Shown: piece by piece, positions 1 through 8,857 of the stretch
Numbering within the stretch: the first letter of the stretch is position 1
Layout: every line of letters starts with the position of its first letter
From: Brevibacillus sp. DP1.3A
GTDB lineage: Bacteria; Bacillota; Bacilli; Brevibacillales; Brevibacillaceae
Length of the DNA: 64,000 bases
NCBI RefSeq assembly: GCF_013284245.2
Contig: NZ_CP085876.1
Location: forward strand, 644,501 to 708,500
Direction: 5' to 3'
Notes under the pieces: model-generated
Told to the model about the DNA's origin: nothing
Seen by the model: only the letters and a program-made list of their open reading frames with translations
Database searches by the model: none
Made by a program: the position numbers and the translations under genes

Positions 1-1829
1 TGGAAGACAAAGAAGAAGGTAAAGACTTCTTGGTATTCCTCAACGGTAAACCAGCTAAATTCAGCGATTTGAAAGAAGGCATGGTTTACAGCGTATACTA
101 CGCTGATGGCGACGAAGACAAACTGCTGGTATTCGCTACTGACACAGTAGTAGAAGGTAAAGTAGACAAAGTTGTTAGCCGTAACAACAACGACTACCGC
201 CTGACTATCGGCGACAAAACATACCGCATTTACGAAGGTGCTACTTTCTCCGATGACGGTAACAAAGATGTTCAAGACATCGACAAAGACCACTGGGATC
301 TGGTTGACAGCTTGGACGACGAAACAGTAAAACTGTACCTGGATGCTTCTGGTCGTGTTCGTCACATCGAAACTAAGGATGCTATCGACGATCGCAAACA
401 AAAAGCAATCATCACTCGTGCAGCTACTTTCAACACAAGCAAAGACACTTGGGATTTCACTGTGTTGACTCAAAAAGGTAAAAAAGTAACTGTTTCCCTC
501 GAAGCTAAAAACATCTATGACTTCGATGGCAAAAACTACTCCAGAGATGGCAAGTCCGAGTGGGATCTGGAAAACATCCTGGTACCTAGCAAAGACAAAG
601 ACACTCTGCTCGTAGAAGTAACTCTTGATGCAGATGGCAAACCAGCTAAAGTTGAATTCGTGAAACCTGTTAAGGTTGAGCAAGAATCCGGCAAAGCTTG
701 GGATGACCTCGCAGATGAAGACGACGATATGGTTGGCGACTACGAAGTTACTGACAAAACAGCTGTCTTCAACATGACTGGTGAGTTGGAAACAAACGGC
801 AAACGTGCAGAACTGAAAAACGCTAAAACAGCGAAGTTCAAAGACGTTGCTGACGAAAACGACCTGTCCGTAATCTACACTGTAAACGATAAAGACGAAG
901 TAGAAGCAATCTTCGTTGTTGATGGTGATGGTTTGGGTGGCGACGCTATCTACGGTCAAGTGATCGACTTCGGTCGTTCCGGCGGTAAAGACACCATCAA
1001 AGTATGGGTTAAAGATGGCGACAAAGTTGTTGAGAAAGAATACAAACTCGATGGCGATCAAGACGATCTGAAAGATGACGACATCCGTCGTAACGACTTC
1101 ATCGCATTCACAGTTGATTCCAACGACGAAGTTATCGTTGACGATGTAGTTGAAGTAGTTAACAAAAACGCAAAAGGCATGCTCGCAGAAGTAACTGACG
1201 AAAAAGGCCTGAGTGATGCAAACATCGACAAATTGGTTGTTGGTTTGGTTGATGATGTAAACAAAGACACCATCACTTACAAAGATGCTGATGGCAACAA
1301 GAAGAAAGCTAGCATCAAATCTGCTACAGTTTACTTCGATCTGTTCGATGACCTGGGCGGCACAGATAGCGTAAACGAAGGCGACTACGTTGTAATGATC
1401 GACAGCGCTGATATCTCCGGTACTAAATACGACTACGTTCTGATCGTTTCCGACGAGAAGACAGTTCGTAAAGACGACCTGGAAGACGAAGCAGAAGCAT
1501 TCTTGAAGCAAGAACCAACTGAGACTCCAAACCCAGATAAATGGGATGCTATTCCATCTACAGTAGAAGGTAAATTCGTATCTGCTGGTACAATGAAAAT
1601 TTACCGTGCTTCTGTAAACCTGAACAAAGACATCAAGGCTGATGACGTTGATGACATCATTTTCTCCATCAACGGCAAAGAAGTAACGCCTGACGTTCTG
1701 GACTTCAAAGATGGCAAAATCTCCATCCAGTACCAAACAGAAGACAAAGTAACTTCTAGCGAACTGAAAGTTACTAACAAAAACGGTAAAGATTCCGACA
1801 AAGCAAAAGTAAACTTCGTAGAAGCGTAA
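1..1829 (+). CDS. mwp: Middle cell wall (S-layer) protein, 5'-truncated by window edge
   Basis: The reading frame is open from the first complete codon (base 3), so the N-terminus lies outside the window and 608 residues are visible. The TTG at 30 is internal, not a start. The visible part is very rich in Asp, Lys, Glu and Val and made of beta-rich repeats, with motifs such as FLNGKPAKFSDLKEGMVYSV. I recognise this as the C-terminal part of the Brevibacillus middle wall protein, an S-layer component whose missing N-terminus carries the signal peptide and SLH cell-wall-binding domains. No SLH motif is visible in this portion. The codons are strongly biased, as in very highly expressed genes. 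The next gene is owp, 123 bp downstream on the same strand, matching the known mwp-owp operon order. The function is structural: a layer of the cell envelope. The family call is from memory of the sequence. Confidence 0.85.
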   Translation, partial: EDKEEGKDFLVFLNGKPAKFSDLKEGMVYSVYYADGDEDKLLVFATDTVVEGKVDKVVSRNNNDYRLTIGDKTYRIYEGATFSDDGNKDVQDIDKDHWDLVDSLDDETVKLYLDASGRVRHIETKDAIDDRKQKAIITRAATFNTSKDTWDFTVLTQKGKKVTVSLEAKNIYDFDGKNYSRDGKSEWDLENILVPSKDKDTLLVEVTLDADGKPAKVEFVKPVKVEQESGKAWDDLADEDDDMVGDYEVTDKTAVFNMTGELETNGKRAELKNAKTAKFKDVADENDLSVIYTVNDKDEVEAIFVVDGDGLGGDAIYGQVIDFGRSGGKDTIKVWVKDGDKVVEKEYKLDGDQDDLKDDDIRRNDFIAFTVDSNDEVIVDDVVEVVNKNAKGMLAEVTDEKGLSDANIDKLVVGLVDDVNKDTITYKDADGNKKKASIKSATVYFDLFDDLGGTDSVNEGDYVVMIDSADISGTKYDYVLIVSDEKTVRKDDLEDEAEAFLKQEPTETPNPDKWDAIPSTVEGKFVSAGTMKIYRASVNLNKDIKADDVDDIIFSINGKEVTPDVLDFKDGKISIQYQTEDKVTSSELKVTNKNGKDSDKAKVNFVEA

Positions 1830-1871
1830 GAATTACTTTAGCTAGTCTGAAGCAGGATTTGGGTTACCAAA

Positions 1872-1901
1872 GAGTTAGAGGGGAAATGTCCCCTCTAACT
1901 C
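1872..1901 (+). promoter_or_regulatory. Intercistronic hairpin between mwp and owp
   Basis: A perfect 12-bp inverted repeat (GAGTTAGAGGGG and its complement) encloses a 6-nt loop. No T-run follows (the next bases are ATATTACCCG), so it is not a standard intrinsic terminator. It lies 43 bp after the mwp stop and 51 bp before the owp start. Likely roles are transcript processing or stabilisation, or partial termination that sets the mwp:owp ratio. Confidence 0.7.
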
Positions 1902-1952
1902 ATATTACCCGACTATAGAGAACTTCCTATCAAACATACGGAGGGGTAGTAC

Positions 1953-4900
1953 GTGAATAAAAAAGTGGTACTTTCTGTTCTTTCAACTACACTTGTAGCT
2001 AGCTTGGCAGCATCTGCTTTCGCAGCACCAAAAGATGGAATTTACATTGGTGGAGACATCAAAAAATTCTACTCTACTGACGTTCTGTTCGAAATGACGC
2101 CAGCAGCTAAAACAGCTTATAACAATGAGCTGAAATCTATGGCTACTAACCTGAACAACATCGTATTCGTTGACTTCAAAGGAAACGGTGCTTCCCTGCA
2201 AGAAATGTTCGACAAGGGCGGTAAAGTAGCTCTGGGCGAGCCTCTGAAAAAAGAAGACTTCGTTGATCTCTACAAAGTAGTGAACAAAGACGGTTCTTCT
2301 ACTGCAACTGAAAATGCTAGAGACAAAGTAGATGGCACAACTCCAGGTGAACTGAAAGTTGAATCTGTAAGTGCTATTAACTTGAAACAAGTAGAAGTTA
2401 AGTTCAGCAAAGAAGTTGATGAAACTTCTGCAACGAATGTTAACAACTACCTAGAGAACCTAGTTCCAATTCAAGACAGTGCTGCAAAAGCTGAAGTTCA
2501 AGCAGATGGAAAAACTGTCGTGATCACTTATGCGACAGTTAAACCTCAACAAACTAAGCTGAGTTTGACTGTTAAGAACGTTCAAGATACAAAGGGTAAC
2601 AAAGTAGAAACTGTTGCTAAGGACGTCACATTTGTAGATACTACGTTCCCAGCTGTAAAAGGAATTACTGTTGATGGAAACAAATCTATCACTTTAGAGT
2701 TTAGTGAGCCAGTTAAAGCTCCTGCAGCACTTGCATTTAGCTCTTACAAGCTGAATGGTTCTGACCTTTCTGCTTTCGGAGTAACAGGTGCAAATGCTGA
2801 ATTCGTTGATAATGCTAGTGGTAAAAATACTAAAGTGAAATTCAACTTTGGTGTTGCACTGCAAGCTGCATCTTACACACTTTCCGTTAAAGGCGCAACG
2901 ATCCAAGACGAAGCTAACTTCTTCGTAAATGCTGTAGATGTTCCATTTAGCATTGTATCTGACACTACAGGTCCTGTATTTGTAAGTGCAGCGGCTGTTA
3001 ACCTGAACACAGTTGATATCACTTTTGACGAGGCTGTTGCTTTGCCAGCATTGGGTGATATTAGCGTGAATGGTAGCGCATTGTCTGCTCCAGCTGCGAC
3101 TATCGCTTACAAGCCAGGTACTTCTGATAAGAAGACTGTACGTATTACAAAAGCGAACCTCGTAGCATCTGGTGCAAACCTGATCACTATCGGAAAAGAA
3201 AGAGTAGCTGACCTGTTTGGAAACAAATCCGCTACTGAGTTCCGCTTCACCGTTTCTGGTGCAGTTGATACTATTAAACCAGAAGTTAAAGCAATCACTT
3301 CGGTTGATGACAAAACTATCAAAGTTGCTTTCAACGAAGCAATGGGTAATAGCGCAACTAACAAAGCTAACTACACTATTAAAGATGCAACCGGAGCAAC
3401 GGTAGGTACAATCAACTCCGTTACTCCACATGCAACTGAGCTGTACACTTACAACCTGAACCTGACTACTGCACTTCCAGGTGGAGCTTACACAGTTGAA
3501 GTTGCTAACGCAATGGATGCTTCTAACAACGTAATCGTTACTGTAAGCAAATCGATCAATGTTACTGATACAACTGCTCCTTTGAAACCTACAGGTGTTG
3601 TAATCAGTCAAGCTGAAGGTATCATCAAAATTAACTTCAGCGAAGCAATGGATCGTGCAAGCATCACTAACAAAGCTAACTACCAAGTTAAAATTGATGG
3701 TGGTACTTACGAAGCATTGCCTGCAGAAGCAGTCATTACACCTGCAGATGACAACAAATCTGTAACGATTGACCTGCCAAACCTGCCTAAGTACGCTAAT
3801 CTAGATGGCTTGAATGGAGATCAAGTTCGCGTTGCTCAAGTGAAAGACGTAGCTGGTAACTTCACTAAAGACATCGTTGATGAAGTACTGTTGGGTCAAC
3901 CAACTACTCTGGCACCAGCGTTCTTGCGTGCAACAGCTACAAGTTCTACATCTTTGGTTGTAGAGTATGACAAGCCACTCGTTGCTGTTCAAGCTAACGA
4001 CTTTATCTACGGTACAATTGCAGCTAGCACTGCTGTTCTCCAAAACACTAAAGTTTGGAATTCAGACAAAACTGCTCAAGTTGATGGTTCTAAAGTAATT
4101 CTTACTTTTGCAGCTGACACAATTGATAGTGCAGTAGCCGGTACATTGAAAACTGAAGCGAATGCAGATATTAACACTAAAGATGCACTTGGTAACATCA
4201 TTCCAGGTAGTGGAAATTACACAGGTACTCAATTGGTAGATAAGTATGCACCAACATATGGTGATGCTGATGTTTCTGCACTGAGTGCAACTCAAATCAA
4301 GATTACTTTCTCTGAAAATCTTGATGGTGGTTATGCTGCTCTCTACAAAAATGACTTCACTGTTCTTAATGGTGGATCTAGTGTAACTGTAAAATCTTCT
4401 TCTGTATCTAATAAGGAATTGACTCTTACACTTGATCGCGCACTGGATCTGGTTCAAGAAACTGTAGTGACTGTCAAATCCACTGGATTGACTTTACAAG
4501 ATATCAATGGAAATATTCTTGTACCGACTGCAGATAACCTTGATGGTGCGAAAGTAAACTTGGGTGGAGTTGCAGATAAGACTGCTGCAATTAATACTGC
4601 TAACCAAAAAATCGCTTCGGTTCCAGCAGCAACTGATATCACTGCAACTACCCTTGCAGCCGCAAAAACAGCAGTTTCTGAAGCAGAAGCAGCTGTAGCT
4701 GCTGCTAAAGCTAAAGGTGCAACAGATGCAGACTTTGCTGATTTGGCAAAAATTGATGCTGCCAAAGCAAAAATCGCTGAACTTGATGCTGGTGCTGAAA
4801 AGGCTACTTTGATCGCTACAGCTAACGAAAAGATTGCTTTGGTTCCAGCAGCAGACACTATCACAGCGGCAAACCTTGCAGTTGCAAAAACAGCAGTTTC

Positions 4901-5231
4901 TGATGCAGAAGCAGCCGTAACTGCTGCTAAAGCTAAAGGTGGAGTAGATGCAGACTTTACTGGTTTGGCAAAAATTGATGCTGCTAAAGCAAAAATCGCT
5001 GAGCTTGATGCTGCCGCTGAAAAGGCTGCTTTGATTGCTACAGCTAACGAAAAAATCGCTTTGGTTCCAGCAGCAGCCGATATTGATGCTGCCACTAAAG
5101 ATGCTGCTCAAACTGCTGTAGATAATGCAGAAACTGCTGTAACTGCTGCTAAAGCAAAAGGTGCAGTAGATGCAGACTTTACTGAGCTTGCAAAAATTCA
5201 AGCTGCAAAAGATAAAATTGCTACCCTTTAA
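1953..5231 (+). CDS. owp: Outer cell wall (S-layer) protein
   Basis: This 1092-residue secreted S-layer protein starts at GTG, chosen because a GGAGGGG ribosome site sits about 7 nt upstream. The N-terminus is a clear signal peptide: MNKK, a hydrophobic core, then cleavage after SAFA before APKDG. It closely matches my memory of the Brevibacillus outer wall protein, including LKKEDFVDLYKVVNKDGSS near residues 92-110. From about residue 137 come repeated SbsA/Big-type Ig-like domains, each opening with a pattern like VSAINLKQVEVKFSKEV. The last 215 residues are an Ala/Lys-rich three-copy helical repeat (separate entry). No SLH motif is visible, consistent with an outer layer that rests on the middle wall protein. 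It is probably co-transcribed with mwp. Codon use is strongly biased, as expected for an abundant protein. Confidence 0.9.
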   Translation: MNKKVVLSVLSTTLVASLAASAFAAPKDGIYIGGDIKKFYSTDVLFEMTPAAKTAYNNELKSMATNLNNIVFVDFKGNGASLQEMFDKGGKVALGEPLKKEDFVDLYKVVNKDGSSTATENARDKVDGTTPGELKVESVSAINLKQVEVKFSKEVDETSATNVNNYLENLVPIQDSAAKAEVQADGKTVVITYATVKPQQTKLSLTVKNVQDTKGNKVETVAKDVTFVDTTFPAVKGITVDGNKSITLEFSEPVKAPAALAFSSYKLNGSDLSAFGVTGANAEFVDNASGKNTKVKFNFGVALQAASYTLSVKGATIQDEANFFVNAVDVPFSIVSDTTGPVFVSAAAVNLNTVDITFDEAVALPALGDISVNGSALSAPAATIAYKPGTSDKKTVRITKANLVASGANLITIGKERVADLFGNKSATEFRFTVSGAVDTIKPEVKAITSVDDKTIKVAFNEAMGNSATNKANYTIKDATGATVGTINSVTPHATELYTYNLNLTTALPGGAYTVEVANAMDASNNVIVTVSKSINVTDTTAPLKPTGVVISQAEGIIKINFSEAMDRASITNKANYQVKIDGGTYEALPAEAVITPADDNKSVTIDLPNLPKYANLDGLNGDQVRVAQVKDVAGNFTKDIVDEVLLGQPTTLAPAFLRATATSSTSLVVEYDKPLVAVQANDFIYGTIAASTAVLQNTKVWNSDKTAQVDGSKVILTFAADTIDSAVAGTLKTEANADINTKDALGNIIPGSGNYTGTQLVDKYAPTYGDADVSALSATQIKITFSENLDGGYAALYKNDFTVLNGGSSVTVKSSSVSNKELTLTLDRALDLVQETVVTVKSTGLTLQDINGNILVPTADNLDGAKVNLGGVADKTAAINTANQKIASVPAATDITATTLAAAKTAVSEAEAAVAAAKAKGATDADFADLAKIDAAKAKIAELDAGAEKATLIATANEKIALVPAADTITAANLAVAKTAVSDAEAAVTAAKAKGGVDADFTGLAKIDAAKAKIAELDAAAEKAALIATANEKIALVPAAADIDAATKDAAQTAVDNAETAVTAAKAKGAVDADFTELAKIQAAKDKIATL
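4584..5228 (+). repeat. Three-copy coding repeat in the owp 3' end (about 222 bp per unit)
   Basis: The C-terminus of the outer wall protein consists of three imperfect units of about 74 residues. Each contains a block like TANEKIALVPAA, an Ala-rich stretch, then AAKAKG..DADF and LAKIDAAKAKIAELDA. Units 2 and 3 are also very similar at the DNA level (from about 4803 and 5025). The composition (Ala, Lys, Glu, Asp) suggests alpha-helical bundles or a coiled coil, unlike the beta-rich Ig domains before it. Near-identical DNA units would allow copy-number change by slippage or recombination. Confidence 0.8.
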
Positions 5232-5282
5232 TAAAATCACGAAACGTTACTTCATAAACTCATTACCTGAGTGAAAGAAGTG

Positions 5283-5330
5283 GAGAACGACCCCTAGACA
5301 ACTTTCATAGCGGTCTAGGGGTCTTCTCTA
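5283..5330 (+). terminator. Rho-independent-type terminator of mwp-owp
   Basis: An 11-bp perfect stem (GACCCCTAGAC and its complement) extends to about 16 bp through a single bulged C by pairing GAGAA with TTCTC. It begins 52 bp after the owp stop. The T-tract is weak (CTTCTCTAACT), so termination may rely mainly on the very strong stem. Confidence 0.7.
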
Positions 5331-5351
5331 ACTATCTTGTCAAATAGATTG

Positions 5352-6169
5352 GTGCAACTCCAATTCATGAGAACAGCCTATGACTCATGTGCCTAATCCT
5401 CCTGCACGGAAAGCAGTCCTATACCAACTGCTCCCGTGAAGTCAGGTGAAGTCGTACTTGCTGAGATGCAAGGCGGGGCTCTTTAAAAGTTGACTATGGT
5501 CAGGCGACGAATCCATGGTGACCCAATACGAGATAGCTGTTGTTAGGTAGTTAAGCGCTAGGGGTTTAACAACAGTCGATGTACGCGAGATCGTGCAGAC
5601 GAAACAGGAATAATTCAGGCTGTTAAACCTGTTTTTCTTGGATTGTATAGTGGGGACCTAAGGTCAGCAAAACAAGGGATAGACAAGGTGGAACGTTTGA
5701 AGTCTTATCAGAAGAGGTGGGTTAGCACCAGTGAGGCTGATAAGATGGCGGCGGGTTCGTAGTAGTGTGGATGGCTTGCCGTTTGTACCCGTAGTGGTAA
5801 CATAGGCGGGGAGGAGAAAACTGGCCGGAGCGAAGGAACTCAGTCAGCGGATAAGAAGGATACGAGAACTTACAATGGGCGTTGTAGTTTCTCAAGTCTA
5901 CAAATGAACGATTTCCAAAAAGGATTGCAGAGAGATCATTTCTGCAGTCCTTTTTTGCGTTTTATCCTGTTTAAGACGACTGCCAGTTTAGCGCGCTAAG
6001 ACAATTAAGTTTGTGAGAAATTTGTGAGAAGCATCTGATAGGATGAAGATGCCCATTGTAAGACGTAACAGTTCCTTATTCGCTGATGGAACGCCGTATG
6101 CGATGAAAGTCGCCCGTACGGTGTAGGCTCGTTATAAACCCAAAATATAAAACGGGATAAGACGAGAAT
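5352..6169 (+). mobile_element. ORF-less group II intron (about 818 nt)
   Basis: Domain V can be folded exactly at 6091-6124: a 9-bp lower stem, a 2-nt bulge (CC at 6114-6115), a 5-bp upper stem and a GAAA tetraloop, 34 nt in all. A 3-nt linker (AGG) then leads to a domain VI helix (CTCGT 6128-6132 with ACGAG 6162-6166). A candidate branch-point A at 6160 lies 8-9 nt before a proposed 3' end at AT 6168-6169. The 5' end GTGCA at 5352 is close to the GUGYG consensus, with A in place of the final G. About 530 nt of structured sequence (domains I-III) follows, including a 9-bp hairpin at 5537-5575. Domain IV is short and encodes no reverse transcriptase/maturase, so mobility would need help in trans. 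The substitutions at the 5' end and in the domain V bulge hint at decay. The exact ends are inferred. Confidence 0.75.
5921..5957 (+). terminator. Intrinsic-terminator-like hairpin inside intron domain IV
   Basis: AGGATTGCAGA pairs with TCTGCAGTCCT (11 bp, one G-T pair) and is followed by six T residues. It sits where an intron-encoded protein gene would normally be. It may be left over from a deleted ORF, or may simply stop transcription before domain V. Confidence 0.65.
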
Positions 6170-6847
6170 AGCGAGATTGTCTGGAATGCGAAGGAAGTAA
6201 TAAAAGGTATGGCACCGACCGGTGGTTCAGAAGAGACGAATCAGTTGGAAATTTTAACAGGTGCAAATAAAGACGGAAGGATTAAAGTAGTATTTGATGA
6301 TGGCCAGACTCGAAAAGACATTATTCAAACGGTGAACATGAATGACAATACTACAACAGTCTTTTACAAACTGATGGATGCTATCTATCAAGAATTGGGA
6401 TTTGATTATGATATGACAGGAAGTGGTATGACTATTTATATTAAAGAACCAACACAAGAGGCAGACAAAGATATTACCATCACGTTAGAAGATCTTGACG
6501 CGACGGGTGTCACTGGAGTAGGTTCAGAATGGAGAAAGGGAGTTGCTGGTACGGGCGGAGTCGCTGAGGTAAATGAACTTGAAATTACTGAGGCTGGTTC
6601 TGGCTCGAAGGATTTGAGTGTTAACTTTACCGACGGAAACTACTTGAATGAGACGGTTACTGTTACCCTTCAAGGCACAGAAACCCCTTCTGAAATTGCA
6701 GACAAAATTGCATCTGCTTTCCAAGCACTCAACAATGGAAAAGGGTTATTCCGTCAGAATATCACGGTTTCCGGGGCGAAAGTAACATTTACGTCTACGA
6801 AAACAGTAGCAGACGAAAACATCACAATTACAGTGAAGAGTAAATAG
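6170..6847 (+). pseudogene. 5'-truncated surface-protein fragment with two S-layer-type repeats
   Basis: The frame is open from about 6161, just before the proposed intron 3' end, to the stop at 6845-6847. An ATG at 6209 has a possible AAGGAAG ribosome site, and translation from there would give 212 residues. The protein shows two related modules of about 100 residues, each starting with NQLEI or NELEI, continuing through a beta-rich stretch and ending in DITITL or NITITV. These resemble repeats seen in S-layer and other surface proteins. There is no signal peptide, SLH domain or promoter. The coding frame runs up to the intron boundary, so this looks like the 3' exon of a gene whose 5' part has been lost. 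I cannot name the family. It could instead be a short cytoplasmic protein translated from 6209. Confidence 0.55.
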
Positions 6848-6885
6848 TTTTCAATCAGAAGCTTTACATCCTTAATTTATCACAA

Positions 6886-6915
6886 GAGTCTGCCTCTCAG
6901 AGGCAGGCTCTTTCT
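6886..6915 (+). terminator. Intrinsic terminator after the truncated surface gene
   Basis: GAGTCTGCCTCT pairs with AGAGGCAGGCTC (one G-T pair) around a very tight loop and is followed by TTTCTCT. It lies 38 bp past the stop codon. Confidence 0.75.
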
Positions 6916-6979
6916 CTCGTTAACAAGCTAAGCGAAATAATCAAAGTCCCCCTTCTCAGTAAATCTGTAATAAACGCCG

Positions 6980-7029
6980 TTGGACAGTATTTAGAATGTG
7001 CCAAAATCCACCGAATACTGTAGGTCCAA
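6980..7029. repeat. Imperfect inverted repeat
   Basis: TTGGACAGTATT at 6980-6991 pairs with AATACT and GTCCAA within 7014-7029, leaving a 4-nt GTAG bulge. There is no T-run. It sits between two convergent units and next to the recombinase genes. It is not a dif-like site, because the 22-nt spacing is too long. Its function is unknown. Confidence 0.4.
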
Positions 7030-7063
7030 TGCCTCTATCTCAGTGATTGCTATGCCTGTATGA

Positions 7064-7117
7064 TATAAAAATAAAAAGCCTCCCTATCCCGTAGCAAATC
7101 ACAGGGATTAGAAGGCG
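7064..7117 (-). terminator. Terminator of the leftward recombinase operon
   Basis: Read on the minus strand, GCCTTCTAATCCC pairs imperfectly with GGGATAGGGAGGC and is followed by TTTTTATTTTTAT. It lies directly downstream of the minus-strand gene ending at 7125. Confidence 0.6.
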
Positions 7118-7124
7118 ATTTGAC

Positions 7125-7937
7125 TTACACTTTACCAATCAATGTACTGATCTCTCTCTCATACCCATATCGCTTGAAAAACTCAATCAATGCAACAGCG
7201 AATATATCTCTCTGACTAATATTTTTTTCCTTACTGTATTCGCGGACCATTTGATCGAGTGTATTTGTCATATGAACGGATTTCGTAACGAAAACGCCAG
7301 GTACGGCATATCGAGGAACTTTACCTGATTCTGAGCCTGGGACGATCAGATCGATTAGACGGCCCCTGTTACGCTCCAAAAGCTCGAGTAGGGAAAGATA
7401 TTGATCCATCTGGTTCGAAGCCGTAAGGCCAGTTCTAGCCGATATAAAAGGCTCCTCAAGTTCTTCCAGCGCGATATCCATATAAGAATTCGATTCTGCT
7501 TCCTTATGAACCATTTCCTTATCGGACAGTTTCCCGTATTCCCTCACATAGTTCTTCGTATCAGAACTCCACTTGTATCCTTTTGCCTTCATATATGTTG
7601 CCAGCTCACGATGATCCTGAAAGCCCATACGTTTGGCAATCGTCTTCGCATCTGCTCCTTCTTTCTGAAAGAGCGAGAGAATCGTCGACTCCATTGTAGA
7701 TTTCATTAAATCCTTGCTTGGGTCCCACTTCTCAGTACTTGTATATATAGGTACATAGGCTTGCTTATAACGATCCCACATAAAGTTCTTGCGACGCATG
7801 TATATATCTAACGTCTTGTAATTCTTATGTCCCAATTCCTGTGCTATCTCATCTCTTGTTTTTCCCTCAACCATGCCTCGTAATATCTCATTGACTCGTT
7901 CGTCATAGATTGGTTTTTTCTCTGTCCGTATATCCAC
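7125..7937 (-). CDS. Putative DNA-binding partner of the recombinase, two similar HTH-like modules
   Basis: I do not recognise a named family for this 270-residue protein. Two modules of similar length are visible. The first (about residues 10-62) contains VNEILRGMVEGKTRDEIAQE and ends FMWDRYKQAYV. The second (about 83-131) contains ILSLFQKEGADAKTIAKRMG and ends YKWSSDTKNYV. Each reads like a helix-turn-helix followed by an aromatic W...Y tail. The last 60 residues (VFVTKSVHMTNTLDQMVREY and onward) look like a ribbon-helix-helix or small helical dimerisation domain. It is downstream of the tyrosine recombinase gene, with a 56-bp gap, on the same strand, so they are probably co-transcribed and may act together. 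A role as accessory DNA-binding or directionality factor is inference. Confidence 0.6.
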   Translation of the reverse strand: MDIRTEKKPIYDERVNEILRGMVEGKTRDEIAQELGHKNYKTLDIYMRRKNFMWDRYKQAYVPIYTSTEKWDPSKDLMKSTMESTILSLFQKEGADAKTIAKRMGFQDHRELATYMKAKGYKWSSDTKNYVREYGKLSDKEMVHKEAESNSYMDIALEELEEPFISARTGLTASNQMDQYLSLLELLERNRGRLIDLIVPGSESGKVPRYAVPGVFVTKSVHMTNTLDQMVREYSKEKNISQRDIFAVALIEFFKRYGYEREISTLIGKV

Positions 7938-7993
7938 TCTCTACACTCCTATATATCTCTCTTTTAAAGTGTTTGGATATTTTATACACTCAC

Positions 7994-8857
7994 CTACAAA
8001 TGGTTGATCGCATCTCGTAACTGATCTAAATTGGTGTGAGTATAAACACTGGTTACGTTCAAAGATGAATGTCCTAGAAGTTTTTGTATTTGTACCAGAT
8101 TAACATCCTTTTTGACTAGCTGGCTTGCAAAGCTGTGGCGGAGGATATGGGCTGTGACTTTCTTACTCCACCCCAAACGTTTGACTGCTTCTGTAATCTC
8201 GCGGTTTACGTAAACCGGTGATAGCTTTCCGGTCTTTTTCGTACAAAAGAATCGAGTAGAACCAGAATCCGGTCTCTGATAGCGTACATATTCTTTCAAC
8301 AATGGCAGTAAACGGGGGGAGATGGGAATGAATCGATCCTTGTTTCCTTTACCCGCCACCACGTGAATCACTTGCTGATCCCATTTCACATCTTGTAATG
8401 TGAGGTTCAAGCATTCTGATATACGCATACCCGTCATGAAGAGAACGATGACCACTAGTTTGATTAGTGAGTGATCGACTGCGTTCACTAAATCGTTTAC
8501 TTCCTCTTCTTCCAGATAAGTCCTTTCTTTTTGTTGCACCTTTATTTTCTCTACAGACAGCGCGATATTCCGTGGAACCCATTCTTTTTTATGCACATAA
8601 GAAAAGAATGAACGAAAAGTATGGAGGTTGCGTTGTCTGCTGGCAGGAGCATAGGAACGCTCTGATTTCAGATATAAAAGAAAGTCCTCGATATCCGTAG
8701 CAGTCACTTCATCGATGTATGGTTCACAGTTGTATTTGCTTTCCAAAAAACGGGTAAAATAGGTGAGATCCTTTTTATACCCCGTTATTGTTTGTTCACT
8801 ACGACCAATGGAGAACAGATATTGCAAGAATAGGTCTACTGCTTGAGTTAAAACCAT
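7994..8857 (-). CDS. Tyrosine site-specific recombinase (XerC/XerD type)
   Basis: It encodes about 287 residues if started at the ATG at 8857 (MVLTQAVDLFLQ), which has GGTGGTG about 9 nt upstream. A longer frame to 8950 would add a hydrophobic leader unlike the family and has no ribosome site. The N-terminal SAM-like, DNA-binding domain covers about residues 1-90 (LFLQYLFSIGRSEQTITGYK). The catalytic domain shows the expected residues: Arg in MTGMRISE, His and Arg in HILRHSFAS, His in LLGHSS, and Tyr in VYTHTN. Length and motifs fit XerC/XerD-like enzymes, but the position beside S-layer gene fragments suggests an accessory integrase rather than the housekeeping dif resolvase. The reaction is strand exchange through a 3'-phosphotyrosine intermediate. 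The target site is not identified. Confidence 0.85.
   Translation of the reverse strand: MVLTQAVDLFLQYLFSIGRSEQTITGYKKDLTYFTRFLESKYNCEPYIDEVTATDIEDFLLYLKSERSYAPASRQRNLHTFRSFFSYVHKKEWVPRNIALSVEKIKVQQKERTYLEEEEVNDLVNAVDHSLIKLVVIVLFMTGMRISECLNLTLQDVKWDQQVIHVVAGKGNKDRFIPISPRLLPLLKEYVRYQRPDSGSTRFFCTKKTGKLSPVYVNREITEAVKRLGWSKKVTAHILRHSFASQLVKKDVNLVQIQKLLGHSSLNVTSVYTHTNLDQLRDAINHL

Noticed and set aside
2694..5240. Several minus-strand frames across owp
   Set aside because: They are shadows of the codon-biased owp gene, with low-complexity Ser/Cys-rich products and no ribosome sites.
6980..7029. dif-like recombination site for the tyrosine recombinase
   Set aside because: The arms are separated by 22 nt with a bulge, whereas Xer-type sites have a 6-8 nt centre. 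It is kept only as an inverted repeat.
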